64,000 bases of DNA from Spirosoma taeanense (GTDB lineage Bacteria; Bacteroidota; Bacteroidia; Cytophagales; Spirosomataceae), in the NCBI RefSeq assembly GCF_013127955.1, contig NZ_CP053435.1, positions 4,340,001 through 4,404,000 on the forward strand. Direction: 5' to 3'. Position numbers and translations under genes: made by a program. Shown one piece after another: positions 8,934 to 18,360 of the stretch. Under the pieces are notes generated by a model. That model had not been told where the DNA came from. It saw nothing but the letters and a program-made list of their open reading frames with translations, and ran no database searches. Each line of letters starts with the position of its first letter. Within the stretch, counting starts at the first letter, position 1.

Positions 8934-10600
8934 TCGATCAGCGTTGCCTGGGTGTGGAGACGGTTAACAAACAGAACAGAAAGGCAGCTGCCGGACTGCC
9001 ATTGGTTGAACCCCGTTGCCATATCATATTGGCTCAGGGTCGGCACCACCGGACGATCCGAACGGAAGTTCAGTCGCAGCGGTCCGACCAGGGCAGTATC
9101 GCCTGCCAGCCTAACGGAGATAGCGGGGTGAATATACAGACGGGCCATGCCGCTGATGGCGCAGGTCGAAGAGCCGGTGATCAGGTCGTTCATGCGAATT
9201 TCGCCGGGCCGTAAGTCCCAGCTCCGTTCGTGCGTAATGCCGAGGTGCCGGTAGCCATCGTGCCGGGCCGCCAGAACGGTATCGGTATCGGCCAGGAGCG
9301 TAACCCGCGCCCGACGCCCCACCCGAAAGCCGCCCCAGACCTCCGAGGAGTCCTGCCCGCCGACCTCTACCGTATTGTGGGCCGTTGTGCTGCGCTCCCA
9401 GGTCCGGCGCGGACTAATCTGGTAGGTTGATGTGCCGCTGTCCACAATTACCGGCTGGCCGTCCACATACAGCACAAAGGAGAGCGTATCGGCATGGGCA
9501 TGTCCCGGCTGGTGATCCGGCCCCACCGCGCCCACATCAGCCAGCAGTTCGTAGCGCGGCAAACGCAGCATCCGGTAGCCGCTCTGGCCCAACGCCGTTT
9601 TTGATACCGGGCCCGCTCCGGCTGCCAACACCAGCGAGGCTTTTTCGCGAAGCTGGTCTGTCGTGGGCGCAATGTCCCAGGCGGCATCATTCACCATCGG
9701 CACGTCGCCGTTGGCAAACGTTACGGCCTCCAGCCAGCCAAGCATCTGACGGCCTTTTTCGACCAGGAAATCGACCAGTTCCGAATCTTCATGCCAGTTA
9801 TCGGCCTGCAGAGCCAGCACTACGTCCAGCAGCCGGTCGAGCAGAATCTGGTGGTACATCGGGCTACGCTCATCGTGCCCCCCATCGGCCAGCACCTGAA
9901 TCTCCAGTTCCGCACGGGTCAGGCGGGCGGCCTGCTGAAACCAGTCAGCCTGCCGGAAATACAGGGCACCGATCAGCAGCGCGAAACCATTTTCGAGCAG
10001 ATGATTCCCCGCCAGATGGTATTCCAGCCGCCGACGCAGCAGGTCCGTCTGCGCGAACAGGTGCCGGTTAATCTCCTCGTCCTGAATCCGGTTTCGGCTA
10101 AGAAACTGCACCCAGTTGATGATTCGCAGGGAGGCTGGATACGGCTCCAGGCCATCCTTCAGCGTATCGGTCCGGCCGATAAACGCCTGAATCAGGGCCA
10201 GCCCTTCGTCGGCCGTAAGCCCCGGCTGGTTCAGAAAATCAAAGTAATTGAGGTTATACGTCCAGAGCTTGCCGTTGTCGGCAAAGTTCCAGTCGGGGCT
10301 TACGCCCTGCGGACTTAGTACGTCCACGGCGCTTTCCCCCGCGCTGGCTGCGGTCGTCACGCCTTCATGACGCAAATCTGGTTCCTCGTCAAAACTCACC
10401 GGCAGGTTCAGGAACGTAAAGGTTCCGTTCACCCACGAAACCGGCTTATCCGCTTCCGGCACCGCCAAAAAATACCCGACCGGTGCCGAATCAGGCAGCC
10501 GAAGCTGCGCCCGGCCCCGCAGCCGGTTAATTACCTGGTAGCGTATCTGCCGGGAGTGCAGATGCCGCACCGTTCTCCAGATTAACCCGATCTCATTCAT
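8930..10600 (-). CDS. Heparinase II/III family protein
   Basis: A 556-residue protein with the two-part architecture of the heparinase II/III family. The alpha-helical toroid (residues about 90-330) holds NYFDFLNQPG and AGNHLLENGFALL. The C-terminal beta-sandwich (from about 345) contains GHAHADTLSFVLY and TAHNTVEVGG, with the conserved His and Tyr/Asn residues of the lyase active site. By family it cleaves uronic-acid polysaccharides by beta-elimination. Genes of this type often sit inside exopolysaccharide operons, where they may trim or release chains. I see no clear signal peptide at the N-terminus, which is odd for a polysaccharide lyase and leaves its location open. It is coupled to its neighbours by four-base overlaps. 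Confidence 0.85.
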   Translation of the reverse strand: MNEIGLIWRTVRHLHSRQIRYQVINRLRGRAQLRLPDSAPVGYFLAVPEADKPVSWVNGTFTFLNLPVSFDEEPDLRHEGVTTAASAGESAVDVLSPQGVSPDWNFADNGKLWTYNLNYFDFLNQPGLTADEGLALIQAFIGRTDTLKDGLEPYPASLRIINWVQFLSRNRIQDEEINRHLFAQTDLLRRRLEYHLAGNHLLENGFALLIGALYFRQADWFQQAARLTRAELEIQVLADGGHDERSPMYHQILLDRLLDVVLALQADNWHEDSELVDFLVEKGRQMLGWLEAVTFANGDVPMVNDAAWDIAPTTDQLREKASLVLAAGAGPVSKTALGQSGYRMLRLPRYELLADVGAVGPDHQPGHAHADTLSFVLYVDGQPVIVDSGTSTYQISPRRTWERSTTAHNTVEVGGQDSSEVWGGFRVGRRARVTLLADTDTVLAARHDGYRHLGITHERSWDLRPGEIRMNDLITGSSTCAISGMARLYIHPAISVRLAGDTALVGPLRLNFRSDRPVVPTLSQYDMATGFNQWQSGSCLSVLFVNRLHTQATLIE

Positions 10601-12792
10601 ACCGCTTCGGCGACTACGGCCTGCGTTTGCAGCTGGCCAATTGTATGTACGTCAATCCAGCGTCCCTCGCGCTGACTGTGCAGCGCCCCCAGCGTCGTCT
10701 GGGTCGTGTTCATAATCTCCGCAAAGGGAATCAGGGGCTGGCTGTCGGCAGGGGTGCGCAGCCGTTGAATCAGCTGCTTCATCTGCTCGGCATGGCCCTT
10801 GTCCTGTCGGCCGCTCAGGCTCGAGAAGCCCCGGAATCCATACCCCGTCAGCTTGCGGAAGTTGTCCAGCACCAGCGTCCGTTCCTGCGAATACACCTCC
10901 ACGCGTTCCTTGGCGTAGGCCTTGCTGCCGTTGGCGAAGTAATTAATCACTCCCGTCGAACCGTTCTCGTAACGCAGCAGCAGCGAGGCCGAATCGCTCG
11001 TTTCGGATGGTTGCCGCCCCATGGCGTTCATGCACACGCACACCACCCGGCTGCCGGTCAGAAACGTAATCAAATCCACAAAATGGCAGGCTTCGCCCAG
11101 GATACGGCCACCCCCAACGGCGCGGTCATGCACCCAGGAATTGGCCGGAATAAACCCGGCGTTCATCGTCGCCACGATGTTCATCGGCACTTCATCCGAC
11201 CGTTCACCGCCCAGGAGCGCTTTCATCTTCTGCGCGTGGGGCGAAAACCGTCGGTTGAAACCTACCATCACCGTCCGGCCCGACGCCTGCTGCGCGTCGA
11301 TGATCGCCGATAGTTCCTCATCGTAGATTGCCAGGGGTTTCTCGACAAAGACGTGCTTACCCGCCCGCAGGGCCTCGACCACCATCCGGGCGTGGCTGTT
11401 GTGCCGGGTCGTTATCACGCACAGATCAATGGCCGGGTCGCTGATGATCTGGCGATAATCGGTTGTGCTTTCGGCAACGCCATGCTTATTCGCCAGCAGG
11501 GTAGCATTCAGCCCCCCCGCACTGGCAATGGTTTTCAGGTTGGCCCCGGCTGCTTTCAGGGCGGGCAGCAGCGTAGCGCCCGTAAAGTTACCCGCGCCAA
11601 TCAGCCCGACTGTGCCGGTTCCGCCCCCGTACTGAGCTTCGCGCAGCACCACCGTCGAACTCAGCTCTACCGCTTCCGGATAGGTCATCAGGGAAGCAAT
11701 CGACGGCCCGCCCGAGGGATTCGCCTGCCCCATCTGTCCATAAATGGCATTGTAATCCGCAAACGGCACGACCTCCGTGACGAACGGCTTTACGTCCAGT
11801 TGCCCACCCGCCAGCAGTTGCAGGATCGTCTGGAAGTTGCGGTTCTCGGTCCAGCGCACAAACGGCAGCGGGTAGTCCTGTCCCTGCTGTTCGTACTGAT
11901 CGTCGTAACGGCCGGGCCCGTAGGAGCACGACACCTGAAACTGAAGCTCTTTTTCATAGAATTCGGCACGGCTCAGGTTCAGCCCCACTACGCCCACCAG
12001 GATGATCCGCCCGCGTTTGCGGCTCATACGGGCCGCCTGCGACATCAGCTCATCGGTTTTGGCCGACGCCGTTATCACCACGCCATCGGCCCCCACGTCA
12101 TTCGTCAGCGACAGCACGGCCTTGACGGGGTCGGTACCCGCAGCCGGATTCAGAGCGATGATACCGCGCTGGTTGGCCAGTTGCAGCTTGGTCTCGTCTA
12201 CGTCCAGCCCAATGACCCGGCAGCCGTTGAGCCGCAGTAGTTCGGCTGTCAGCAGCCCGATCAGGCCCAGTCCCACCACCACGATTGTTTCGCCCAGCGT
12301 AGGGTTGAGCAGCCGGATACCCTGCAGGCCAATGGCGCCAATGACCGTAAAAGCCGCTTCGTCGTCTGAAACACCGTCGGGAATGGGCGCGACCAGATTA
12401 CGCGGCACGCACACCACCTCGGCATGGGGGCCGTTGGAGGCAACCCGATCCCCGATGCGCAGGTCCGTTACGCCCTCCCCGACCGCCAGCACCGTACCGA
12501 CGTTGCAGTAACCGAGCGGCAGCGGCTGATCGAGCTTACGAAACACGGCTTCCAGCGTCGGCATCAGTCCATCGGACTGAATCTTTTCGAGTACCTGCTT
12601 CACCTTGTCGGGCTGCTGGCGGGCTTTGGCGATCAGATTCGCCTTACCGAACTCGACCAGCATCCGTTCCGTGCCGAGCGACACCAGCGACCGGCGCGTC
12701 TGGATCAGTACCTGCCCCCGGCGTACCTGCGGAGCCGGCACATCCTGAAGCAGGGTCTCACCGGTTTTTAAGTTTTGGATCAGTTGTTTCAT
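10597..12792 (-). CDS. Two-domain oxidoreductase: zinc-type alcohol dehydrogenase fused to Gfo/Idh/MocA
   Basis: About 731 residues in two enzymes. The first half is a medium-chain dehydrogenase: N-terminal catalytic fold with SLVSLGTERML and PLGYCNVGTVLAVGEGV, then the NAD-binding motif VVGLGLIGLLTAELL. The second half is a Gfo/Idh/MocA oxidoreductase, with nucleotide motif VGLIGAGNFTGATLLP, HVFVEKPLAI (EKP motif) and GGGRILGEACHFVDL. Fusions of this type are common in Bacteroidota O-antigen clusters beside heparinase and WbuB-like genes. They probably modify a nucleotide sugar by oxidation/reduction, but the substrate is not established. The start at 12792 (MKQLIQNLKTGE) is preferred over 12939, because the extra 49 residues overlap the intergenic gap and look non-coding. 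Confidence 0.88.
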   Translation of the reverse strand: MKQLIQNLKTGETLLQDVPAPQVRRGQVLIQTRRSLVSLGTERMLVEFGKANLIAKARQQPDKVKQVLEKIQSDGLMPTLEAVFRKLDQPLPLGYCNVGTVLAVGEGVTDLRIGDRVASNGPHAEVVCVPRNLVAPIPDGVSDDEAAFTVIGAIGLQGIRLLNPTLGETIVVVGLGLIGLLTAELLRLNGCRVIGLDVDETKLQLANQRGIIALNPAAGTDPVKAVLSLTNDVGADGVVITASAKTDELMSQAARMSRKRGRIILVGVVGLNLSRAEFYEKELQFQVSCSYGPGRYDDQYEQQGQDYPLPFVRWTENRNFQTILQLLAGGQLDVKPFVTEVVPFADYNAIYGQMGQANPSGGPSIASLMTYPEAVELSSTVVLREAQYGGGTGTVGLIGAGNFTGATLLPALKAAGANLKTIASAGGLNATLLANKHGVAESTTDYRQIISDPAIDLCVITTRHNSHARMVVEALRAGKHVFVEKPLAIYDEELSAIIDAQQASGRTVMVGFNRRFSPHAQKMKALLGGERSDEVPMNIVATMNAGFIPANSWVHDRAVGGGRILGEACHFVDLITFLTGSRVVCVCMNAMGRQPSETSDSASLLLRYENGSTGVINYFANGSKAYAKERVEVYSQERTLVLDNFRKLTGYGFRGFSSLSGRQDKGHAEQMKQLIQRLRTPADSQPLIPFAEIMNTTQTTLGALHSQREGRWIDVHTIGQLQTQAVVAEAV

Positions 12793-12829
12793 GGCGGGAT
12801 AGCGGCCAGAGAGTCTTTGAATAAAAAAT

Positions 12830-13963
12830 CTATTGAGCGAGTTCAGCCAGGGCGGCCCCGGTAACAGCCGGTTTTGTTTCCAGCAGAATCCCGGCGATTC
12901 GCCCGGCGGCCTGTCCGTCCCAGAGGGGCGGTACGACACCGGGTTTGGCCTGCCCCGCCAGAATCTCGCCGACTTTCTGCCGAACGGTTTCGGCGTTCAG
13001 GTCGGCCAGGAGCTGGTTGGTGCCGAGCGTTACGGTCACGGGCCGCTCGGTCGAGTCGCGGAAGGTCAGGCAGGGCACCTGCAGATAGGTCGTTTCCTCC
13101 TGAATCCCGCCCGAATCGGTGATGACGATAGCCGCGTGTTCCATCAGGTTCAGAAACTCCAGATACCCCTGCGGCTCCAGCAGCTGCACGTTCGGAATCG
13201 CCAGCAGCCGGTCCATCAGCCCAAAGCGGGTCAGGTTGGCACGGGTGCGCGGATGCACCGGAAACAGCACCGTTTTGAGCGGAGCCGTGTTTTCCACGAT
13301 CTGCACGATACTTCGTAGACCCGCTTCGGCATCGACATTGGCCGGACGGTGCATCGTCACTACGACATACGCGCCGGGGGTCTGTCCCAGCGCCCCGATG
13401 GTGTCGAGTTCATTGGCTTTACGTCGGTAATGCACCAGCGAGTCGATCATGACGTTGCCCACAAACTGCACTTTTTCATTGGCCACACCTTCGCGCCGGA
13501 GGTTGTCCAGCCCGGCCTGCTCGGTCACGAATAAAAGATCCGACAGGTTATCGGTCAGAATCCGGTTGATTTCTTCGGGCATCCGCCGATCACCCGAGCG
13601 CAGCCCAGCTTCAACGTGTGCCACCCGAACGCCCATCCGCACCGCCACCAGGGCGCAGGCAATTGTACTCGTTACGTCGCCCACCACCAGCACCCAGTCG
13701 GGTTGTTCGGCGGTCATGACCTCCTCAAACTTGAGCATGATCTCGGCCGTCTGCTGCGTGTGCGTGCCACCGCCAACGCCGAGGTAATAATCGGGCTGGG
13801 GCAGTTCGAGCTGGTTAAAGAACACGTCGCTCATGCGGGCGTCGTAGTGCTGGCCCGTATGCACGATTTTCGAGTCAATATCCGGATAGGCCAGAAACGC
13901 GCGGTGCAGGGGGGCCACCTTCATGAAGTTCGGCCGGGCCCCAACAATGTTCAGGATTTTCAT
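12830..13963 (-). CDS. wecB: UDP-N-acetylglucosamine 2-epimerase (non-hydrolysing)
   Basis: A 377-residue cytosolic enzyme that converts UDP-GlcNAc to UDP-ManNAc. Family landmarks are the N-terminal VGARPNFMKVAPL, the HVEAGLRSGDRRMPEEINR segment (substrate and catalytic residues), VVTMHRPANVD, FPVHPRTR and the C-terminal ITDSGGIQEE with RPVTVTLGTNQLL. Length matches WecB/WbjD. The nucleotide-sugar dehydrogenase at the head of the operon could oxidise the product to UDP-ManNAcA, so the two may form one pathway separated by 12 kb of the same transcript. Alternatively it acts as an FnlC-like epimerase in L-FucNAc synthesis, but FnlA and FnlB genes are not seen here. Confidence 0.95.
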   Translation of the reverse strand: MKILNIVGARPNFMKVAPLHRAFLAYPDIDSKIVHTGQHYDARMSDVFFNQLELPQPDYYLGVGGGTHTQQTAEIMLKFEEVMTAEQPDWVLVVGDVTSTIACALVAVRMGVRVAHVEAGLRSGDRRMPEEINRILTDNLSDLLFVTEQAGLDNLRREGVANEKVQFVGNVMIDSLVHYRRKANELDTIGALGQTPGAYVVVTMHRPANVDAEAGLRSIVQIVENTAPLKTVLFPVHPRTRANLTRFGLMDRLLAIPNVQLLEPQGYLEFLNLMEHAAIVITDSGGIQEETTYLQVPCLTFRDSTERPVTVTLGTNQLLADLNAETVRQKVGEILAGQAKPGVVPPLWDGQAAGRIAGILLETKPAVTGAALAELAQ

Positions 13964-14038
13964 TTACGGGTTTACAGTAAGTGGTGTGGTTAATTCCTGT
14001 TATATGTCCATGTCTTTCACGTACAGTCTCTAACTCGA

Positions 14039-15133
14039 TCACCGGCTTGGTACGGTTTGAGAGTCAATCTTTGCAGTCAGCTGCGCCTTTTGCGGATAGA
14101 GTAGTTCAATAAATTCATTGATTTGATTATTGATTACCAGTTCTGTTTCTGGCAGACTCCCCGTCATATACTGCACGACGGCATCGGCAATACTTTCCGG
14201 ATCATGCGGGTCAAAATCAGCAGACGGCCTCACTACATCAGACAGGTAAGGGCGTCGGCCAGCCAGTACAGAGTTCCCCATCCAGTATGATTCAACCAGG
14301 CCAAGCCCAAGCGTTTCATTCACCGACGGGAAAATGCAGGCAGAACAGCTATAGGTCAGCCGTAGCAAATCGTCGTAGGGTAAACTCCCTTTGTTTATGA
14401 TAGCTACCCCCTTACGTTTCAGTATATCAATCTGCTGTAATAGTGCGGGCGTCGTATAGGGTGAATTTGGCGAAATGGTCAGATACAAGGTTGGGGTAAA
14501 GCCCCGCTGGTGCAGAACCGCCCAGGCCTTCAGCAGATTGGCGTGGTTTTTATGCGGTTCAGAGCTGCTGGCATAAATAAAGGCGTTACGGTTTTTTACA
14601 ACCCGGGCCTCCTGCTCTTCCGCCTTGATTTGCTCAATCCGTTCCTGATTATAAAAAGGAAGGGTTTGCAGGCGAGTCCCCTGCACACCAAAGGTTTTAA
14701 CAAAAGCCTCCCGGATGACCGGAATCTGAACCACAAACAGCTCGGAATAATCGAGGTTAGTTTGCAGATACAGCCTTCGCAATAGCCGTTTCAGGTAATG
14801 ATTTCGGCTAAAATTACGGCGGTCGTGTCCCTTGAGATAATGCGAGTTGTGAAAATAAGTAACCGTCCGGACACCCGTATAAAAAGGCGGAGGGAAATTA
14901 CCAAAACAAAGAATTGTCTTTGGCTTAACCTGCTGGATGTAAGTCCGCAGCATTGACTGCCGATTCAGAAGATTAATCTGAGCGTCTGCGTATTGGCCAG
15001 CAGGTGCGGTCAATGATACAGCTGGCTTCTTCAGCACAAAATACGGCAACCCCCGCTCACTTAGTTGATCAACTAAATACTGTAGCAGAATGGCCCCGCC
15101 CCCAGACACGTTAGCTGCATCGATCAATACCAT
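14039..15133 (-). CDS. Glycosyltransferase family 4
   Basis: A 364-residue GT-B enzyme without signal peptide. The N-terminus (MVLIDAANVSGGGAILLQYL) has the glycine-rich acceptor loop. The donor half includes YASSSEPHKNHANLLKAW and FPSVNETLGLGLVESYWMG, the E-x7-E-type element of GT4 enzymes. It probably adds one sugar of the repeat unit at the cytosolic membrane face. GC content is intermediate between the GC-rich genes downstream and the AT-rich genes upstream in the operon. Donor and acceptor are unknown. Confidence 0.85.
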   Translation of the reverse strand: MVLIDAANVSGGGAILLQYLVDQLSERGLPYFVLKKPAVSLTAPAGQYADAQINLLNRQSMLRTYIQQVKPKTILCFGNFPPPFYTGVRTVTYFHNSHYLKGHDRRNFSRNHYLKRLLRRLYLQTNLDYSELFVVQIPVIREAFVKTFGVQGTRLQTLPFYNQERIEQIKAEEQEARVVKNRNAFIYASSSEPHKNHANLLKAWAVLHQRGFTPTLYLTISPNSPYTTPALLQQIDILKRKGVAIINKGSLPYDDLLRLTYSCSACIFPSVNETLGLGLVESYWMGNSVLAGRRPYLSDVVRPSADFDPHDPESIADAVVQYMTGSLPETELVINNQINEFIELLYPQKAQLTAKIDSQTVPSR

Positions 15134-15184
15134 TCTTTTTCGTTTTTAAAGAGTTGAGTTAGTATTAAATTCCTTCGGGTTGAC

Positions 15185-16342
15185 TTAGACCGTGAGTGGT
15201 AATGCTTTCTGCTGAACATCAGTTTCCAGCCGTTTCAACTCCTGGAAAAGATCAAAACGGGATGCCTCCCTACCCGCTTCAACCATATCCTTTATATGCA
15301 GCATCAGCAGCGTCGATACCTCTACCTCCTCCCAATCCCGGTTGTCGGTCCAGTACGGCTGCAGGATGGCCCGTTCGTGGCCGACGTCTTTCGGGCTATA
15401 GCGACGTTCCAGTCGCCGGCTGCCCTGCCAGAGCTTGAGCGAACGAAAGTCATCAATGCGCGCAATCAGATCGCCATACTGCAGGTTGACCGATTCGCTG
15501 ATGCCTTCAAATGGCTCCGAGCGGGCTGTCAGCAGGATAGATACTATATCCTGTTTATCGGTCGTGAACGTCACGCAAAGATTGTCGTCCGGCTCGGCGG
15601 GGTTCGCGTAGGCGATTCGAATATCGATCCAGTTGGGCAGGCTGCGCCAGCTCCAGATATGGACTGTCAGATCAATCCAGTGGCCCAGGTTCCCACAGAC
15701 GCGGGTGCCTTCGTCGGGTCGGCGATACCAGTGATCCGGGGGAATCACGTGACCATTGATAAAATAGCTCAGGCTGAACCCACCGCCCGGCTTCTGCGCC
15801 GGTAACCACTCGCGAAGGGTCTGGATGGCCCGCGAGTATGGCCGGTTATAACCCGCAAACAGCCGGCCCGTTGCCGATTGCCGGGCCGCCGATAACTGGA
15901 CGAACTGTTCGTAGCTAACCGAAACTGGCTTCTCGACATACACAGCCAGCCCCCGTTTCAGGCCCTCAACGGCATAGGGTGTATGCGATGCGTGGTTGGA
16001 AATAACGTATAAAAGCCGCAGCGCCGGATTCCCGAACACATCGGCCGGAGTTAAAGCTACGTTCCGGAACCCGTAGTAACTGCCCAGCGATTCGGCCTGC
16101 TTTTCGTCCAGGTCAAACGCATCTAAAAAGACATTGCCTTTGTGCTTCTGGAGATAAAAGCAAACGCAGCTGAATGCAAACTGGCCGCAGCCGATCAGTG
16201 ACACCTCCGCCTGTCGTCGCAGCACAAAGGGGTTACGCAGCCAGGTTGGCCGCGTGCGGGCCACTGCCTTGTTCAGGGCCCGCTGCCAGCCATAGATCTT
16301 GGCGAAACGGATTAGTTTATATAACTGCTCAGACAAACGCAT
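15185..16342 (-). CDS. Gfo/Idh/MocA family oxidoreductase
   Basis: A 385-residue NAD(P)-dependent oxidoreductase. After about 45 residues comes the Rossmann strand VSLIGCGQFAFSC, and later the family motif VYVEKPVSVS, followed by a C-terminal alpha/beta catalytic domain (GHVIPPDHWYRRPDEGTRVCGNLGHWIDLTVH). This resembles the second half of the fused oxidoreductase downstream and may act on a nucleotide sugar of the same pathway. The glycine motif is unusual (GCGQFA rather than GxGxxG), so cofactor binding may be altered. It is in the operon with short gaps of 51 and 22 bases. Confidence 0.85.
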   Translation of the reverse strand: MRLSEQLYKLIRFAKIYGWQRALNKAVARTRPTWLRNPFVLRRQAEVSLIGCGQFAFSCVCFYLQKHKGNVFLDAFDLDEKQAESLGSYYGFRNVALTPADVFGNPALRLLYVISNHASHTPYAVEGLKRGLAVYVEKPVSVSYEQFVQLSAARQSATGRLFAGYNRPYSRAIQTLREWLPAQKPGGGFSLSYFINGHVIPPDHWYRRPDEGTRVCGNLGHWIDLTVHIWSWRSLPNWIDIRIAYANPAEPDDNLCVTFTTDKQDIVSILLTARSEPFEGISESVNLQYGDLIARIDDFRSLKLWQGSRRLERRYSPKDVGHERAILQPYWTDNRDWEEVEVSTLLMLHIKDMVEAGREASRFDLFQELKRLETDVQQKALPLTV

Positions 16343-16364
16343 TATGAGAGTATGCTCAAACCAG

Positions 16365-17507
16365 TTAGGAAAATAGCTTTAAATAACTCTGCTCGAATTT
16401 TTCGGACTTAACATAATCGTTTGCTAAAGCTTTGGCCTGCTCGCTCATTTGGCTATATGTCTGATTATCCATATCCAAACAGATCTTTAACACATCAAGC
16501 CAGCACGACGGTTTTAAGGGAATGTCCCAGCCAACGTTTTTAGCAATCAAATTGCGCCAAGGTGTTTTATCACTGATGATCACTGGCAACCCCACTGACA
16601 GAGATTCAAATATGGTATGACCAAAGTTTTCGCCCAGAGTGGGTAATATCATAAAATCATATAGAGCCATCACTTCATTGACTTTATCATGTGGTAATGC
16701 TCCTTTATAAACGATTTGACAATTAATGGGTAACTCGCTTATAAACTCTTTACACTGCCGCCAATAGCTCGAATCTGCTATTGGGCCATAAAGATAAATC
16801 TCTATACTCCCCTGTCGAACACCCTTTAGTAGTTGAAGTAAAAATATAAGGTTTTTTACAGGGGTAATGCGGGACACATATACCAGACGAACTCTGCCCG
16901 TTTCCTTATAATAACTTTTTCGTTGGGAAAGCAATCGAGGAGTATCGGGCGCTAATCGTACTTGAAGGGGATCTATTTTAGAGTTAAAAAAAATACGCTT
17001 TATTGACTTAATTTCTTCAAAATCCGTCGCATGCCAAATGATTCGACCATTTAGAACAAATCGCATTAGATATATATAAGGCTTTTTTTTATAAGCCTTT
17101 AAATTGATTGCTCCTTCGTTTAGCTCACCACGGGGTGCAATAATAATTTTTTGTCGTGACCATAACGTAACAAATAGTAATATGCGCGTAAAATAAGAAA
17201 ATAAGCTATTCGTATAAATATAATCAAAAGATTGAGACTGAATAAGCCCATGTATTGCCGCTATACTTATATGCGCCGGACTTAAATAAATTACTTGATA
17301 ATATTCACATTTAATCCACTCATTTGTTAATATACCATCGTATGGCTGTAAATCGCCAAAGTCGCGATCACGAGTTACAATATACACCTCGTAGGTTTCA
17401 CTCAAAAGTTGAGCTAAATTAGCAACAGACTGAATAGGTCCGCCGAATTTATAACCAGGCAGGTAGTATTCAACAAATAAAAGAATCTTCTCCCTAGGCT
17501 TATTCAT
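16365..17507 (-). CDS. Glycosyltransferase family 4
   Basis: About 380 residues, GT-B fold. The acceptor side begins KILLFVEYYLPGYKFGGPIQSV. The donor side shows VRLVYVSRITPVKNLIFLL, then IYLYGPIADSSYW and LPTLGENFGHTIFESLSVGLPVI, a classical E-x7-E element. The start is placed at 17507 (MNKPREK), because the preceding six codons lead into the intergenic gap. This is the first of a run of markedly AT-rich genes (about 16.3-23.2 kb). Their base composition differs from the rest of the operon and suggests separate acquisition. Substrates unknown. Confidence 0.88.
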   Translation of the reverse strand: MNKPREKILLFVEYYLPGYKFGGPIQSVANLAQLLSETYEVYIVTRDRDFGDLQPYDGILTNEWIKCEYYQVIYLSPAHISIAAIHGLIQSQSFDYIYTNSLFSYFTRILLFVTLWSRQKIIIAPRGELNEGAINLKAYKKKPYIYLMRFVLNGRIIWHATDFEEIKSIKRIFFNSKIDPLQVRLAPDTPRLLSQRKSYYKETGRVRLVYVSRITPVKNLIFLLQLLKGVRQGSIEIYLYGPIADSSYWRQCKEFISELPINCQIVYKGALPHDKVNEVMALYDFMILPTLGENFGHTIFESLSVGLPVIISDKTPWRNLIAKNVGWDIPLKPSCWLDVLKICLDMDNQTYSQMSEQAKALANDYVKSEKFEQSYLKLFS

Positions 17508-17568
17508 ATCAGCACAAAATAGCATTTAAGAAACTCAAACTAAGATTCATTAAAAGTCAACATATAAA

Positions 17569-18360
17569 TTAACTATTTTCTTTGCTAGATTTACTAATAT
17601 ATGGTGTATATGTTAGTAAGAGAAACCGTACTAAATATAAAATCAATTCGTATCCTTTAAATAATAATTCCCCACTTTCAAGCATATGAATAAACCTTAC
17701 TTTGAAATCACTATAAAATGTTTTAAAGGGTAGTATTGGCTTATATGTATATTGAAAAAGTACTTCTGGCAAATTGTGGAAACTAGCATTTCGTCTAACT
17801 CTTAACCATAAGTCTAGATCTTCTGTCTTTCTAAGCTTTTCATTATAGCCTCCAAATCTTTCAAAAAAATCAGCACGAAACATTACGCTTGGATGTATAA
17901 AAAAAGGCTTCAAATAGCGTTGAGAGACTATTCCAGCATGACTTGATGGCAATATGAGTGTGCTAACTAACTTACCCTCAGAATTAACTAGCTGAGCTCC
18001 TGTGCCAAGTACATCAACGTTAGGATTACGCATTAAAAAATCAACTTGCTTTTCAAGACGTTTAGAAAAACTAATATCATCAGAATCCATACGTGCAATA
18101 AACTCTCCTTTTGACAATTTTATGGCTTTGTTAAGGCAATATGCGAGACCACAATTTATCTCGTTATAAAATATTTTAATTCTATGATCTTTATTTGCAT
18201 ATATTTCAAGTATTCCTTGAGTACCATCAGTGCTTTTATCATCTATAATAATAAGCTCCCAATGCTTCCAAGATTGTCTAATTATACTATCTATTGAACT
18301 TGATATACTTTTCACGGAATTGAAACACGGCATAACAATAGATACAAATGGCTGATTCAT
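17569..18360 (-). CDS. Glycosyltransferase family 2
   Basis: A 263-residue GT-A enzyme. It opens with FVSIVMPCFNS, has LIIDDKSTDGT for nucleotide binding, the DXD-type metal site in ARMDSDDIS, and a later acidic residue in RKTEDLDLWLRV. A hydrophobic stretch at the C-terminus (GYELILYLVRFLLLTY) may tether it to the membrane. The start at 18360 gives an ATGA overlap with the stop of the upstream gene, which makes it more likely than the 18375 alternative. It transfers one sugar of the repeat unit; donor unknown. Strongly AT-rich. Confidence 0.88.
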   Translation of the reverse strand: MNQPFVSIVMPCFNSVKSISSSIDSIIRQSWKHWELIIIDDKSTDGTQGILEIYANKDHRIKIFYNEINCGLAYCLNKAIKLSKGEFIARMDSDDISFSKRLEKQVDFLMRNPNVDVLGTGAQLVNSEGKLVSTLILPSSHAGIVSQRYLKPFFIHPSVMFRADFFERFGGYNEKLRKTEDLDLWLRVRRNASFHNLPEVLFQYTYKPILPFKTFYSDFKVRFIHMLESGELLFKGYELILYLVRFLLLTYTPYISKSSKENS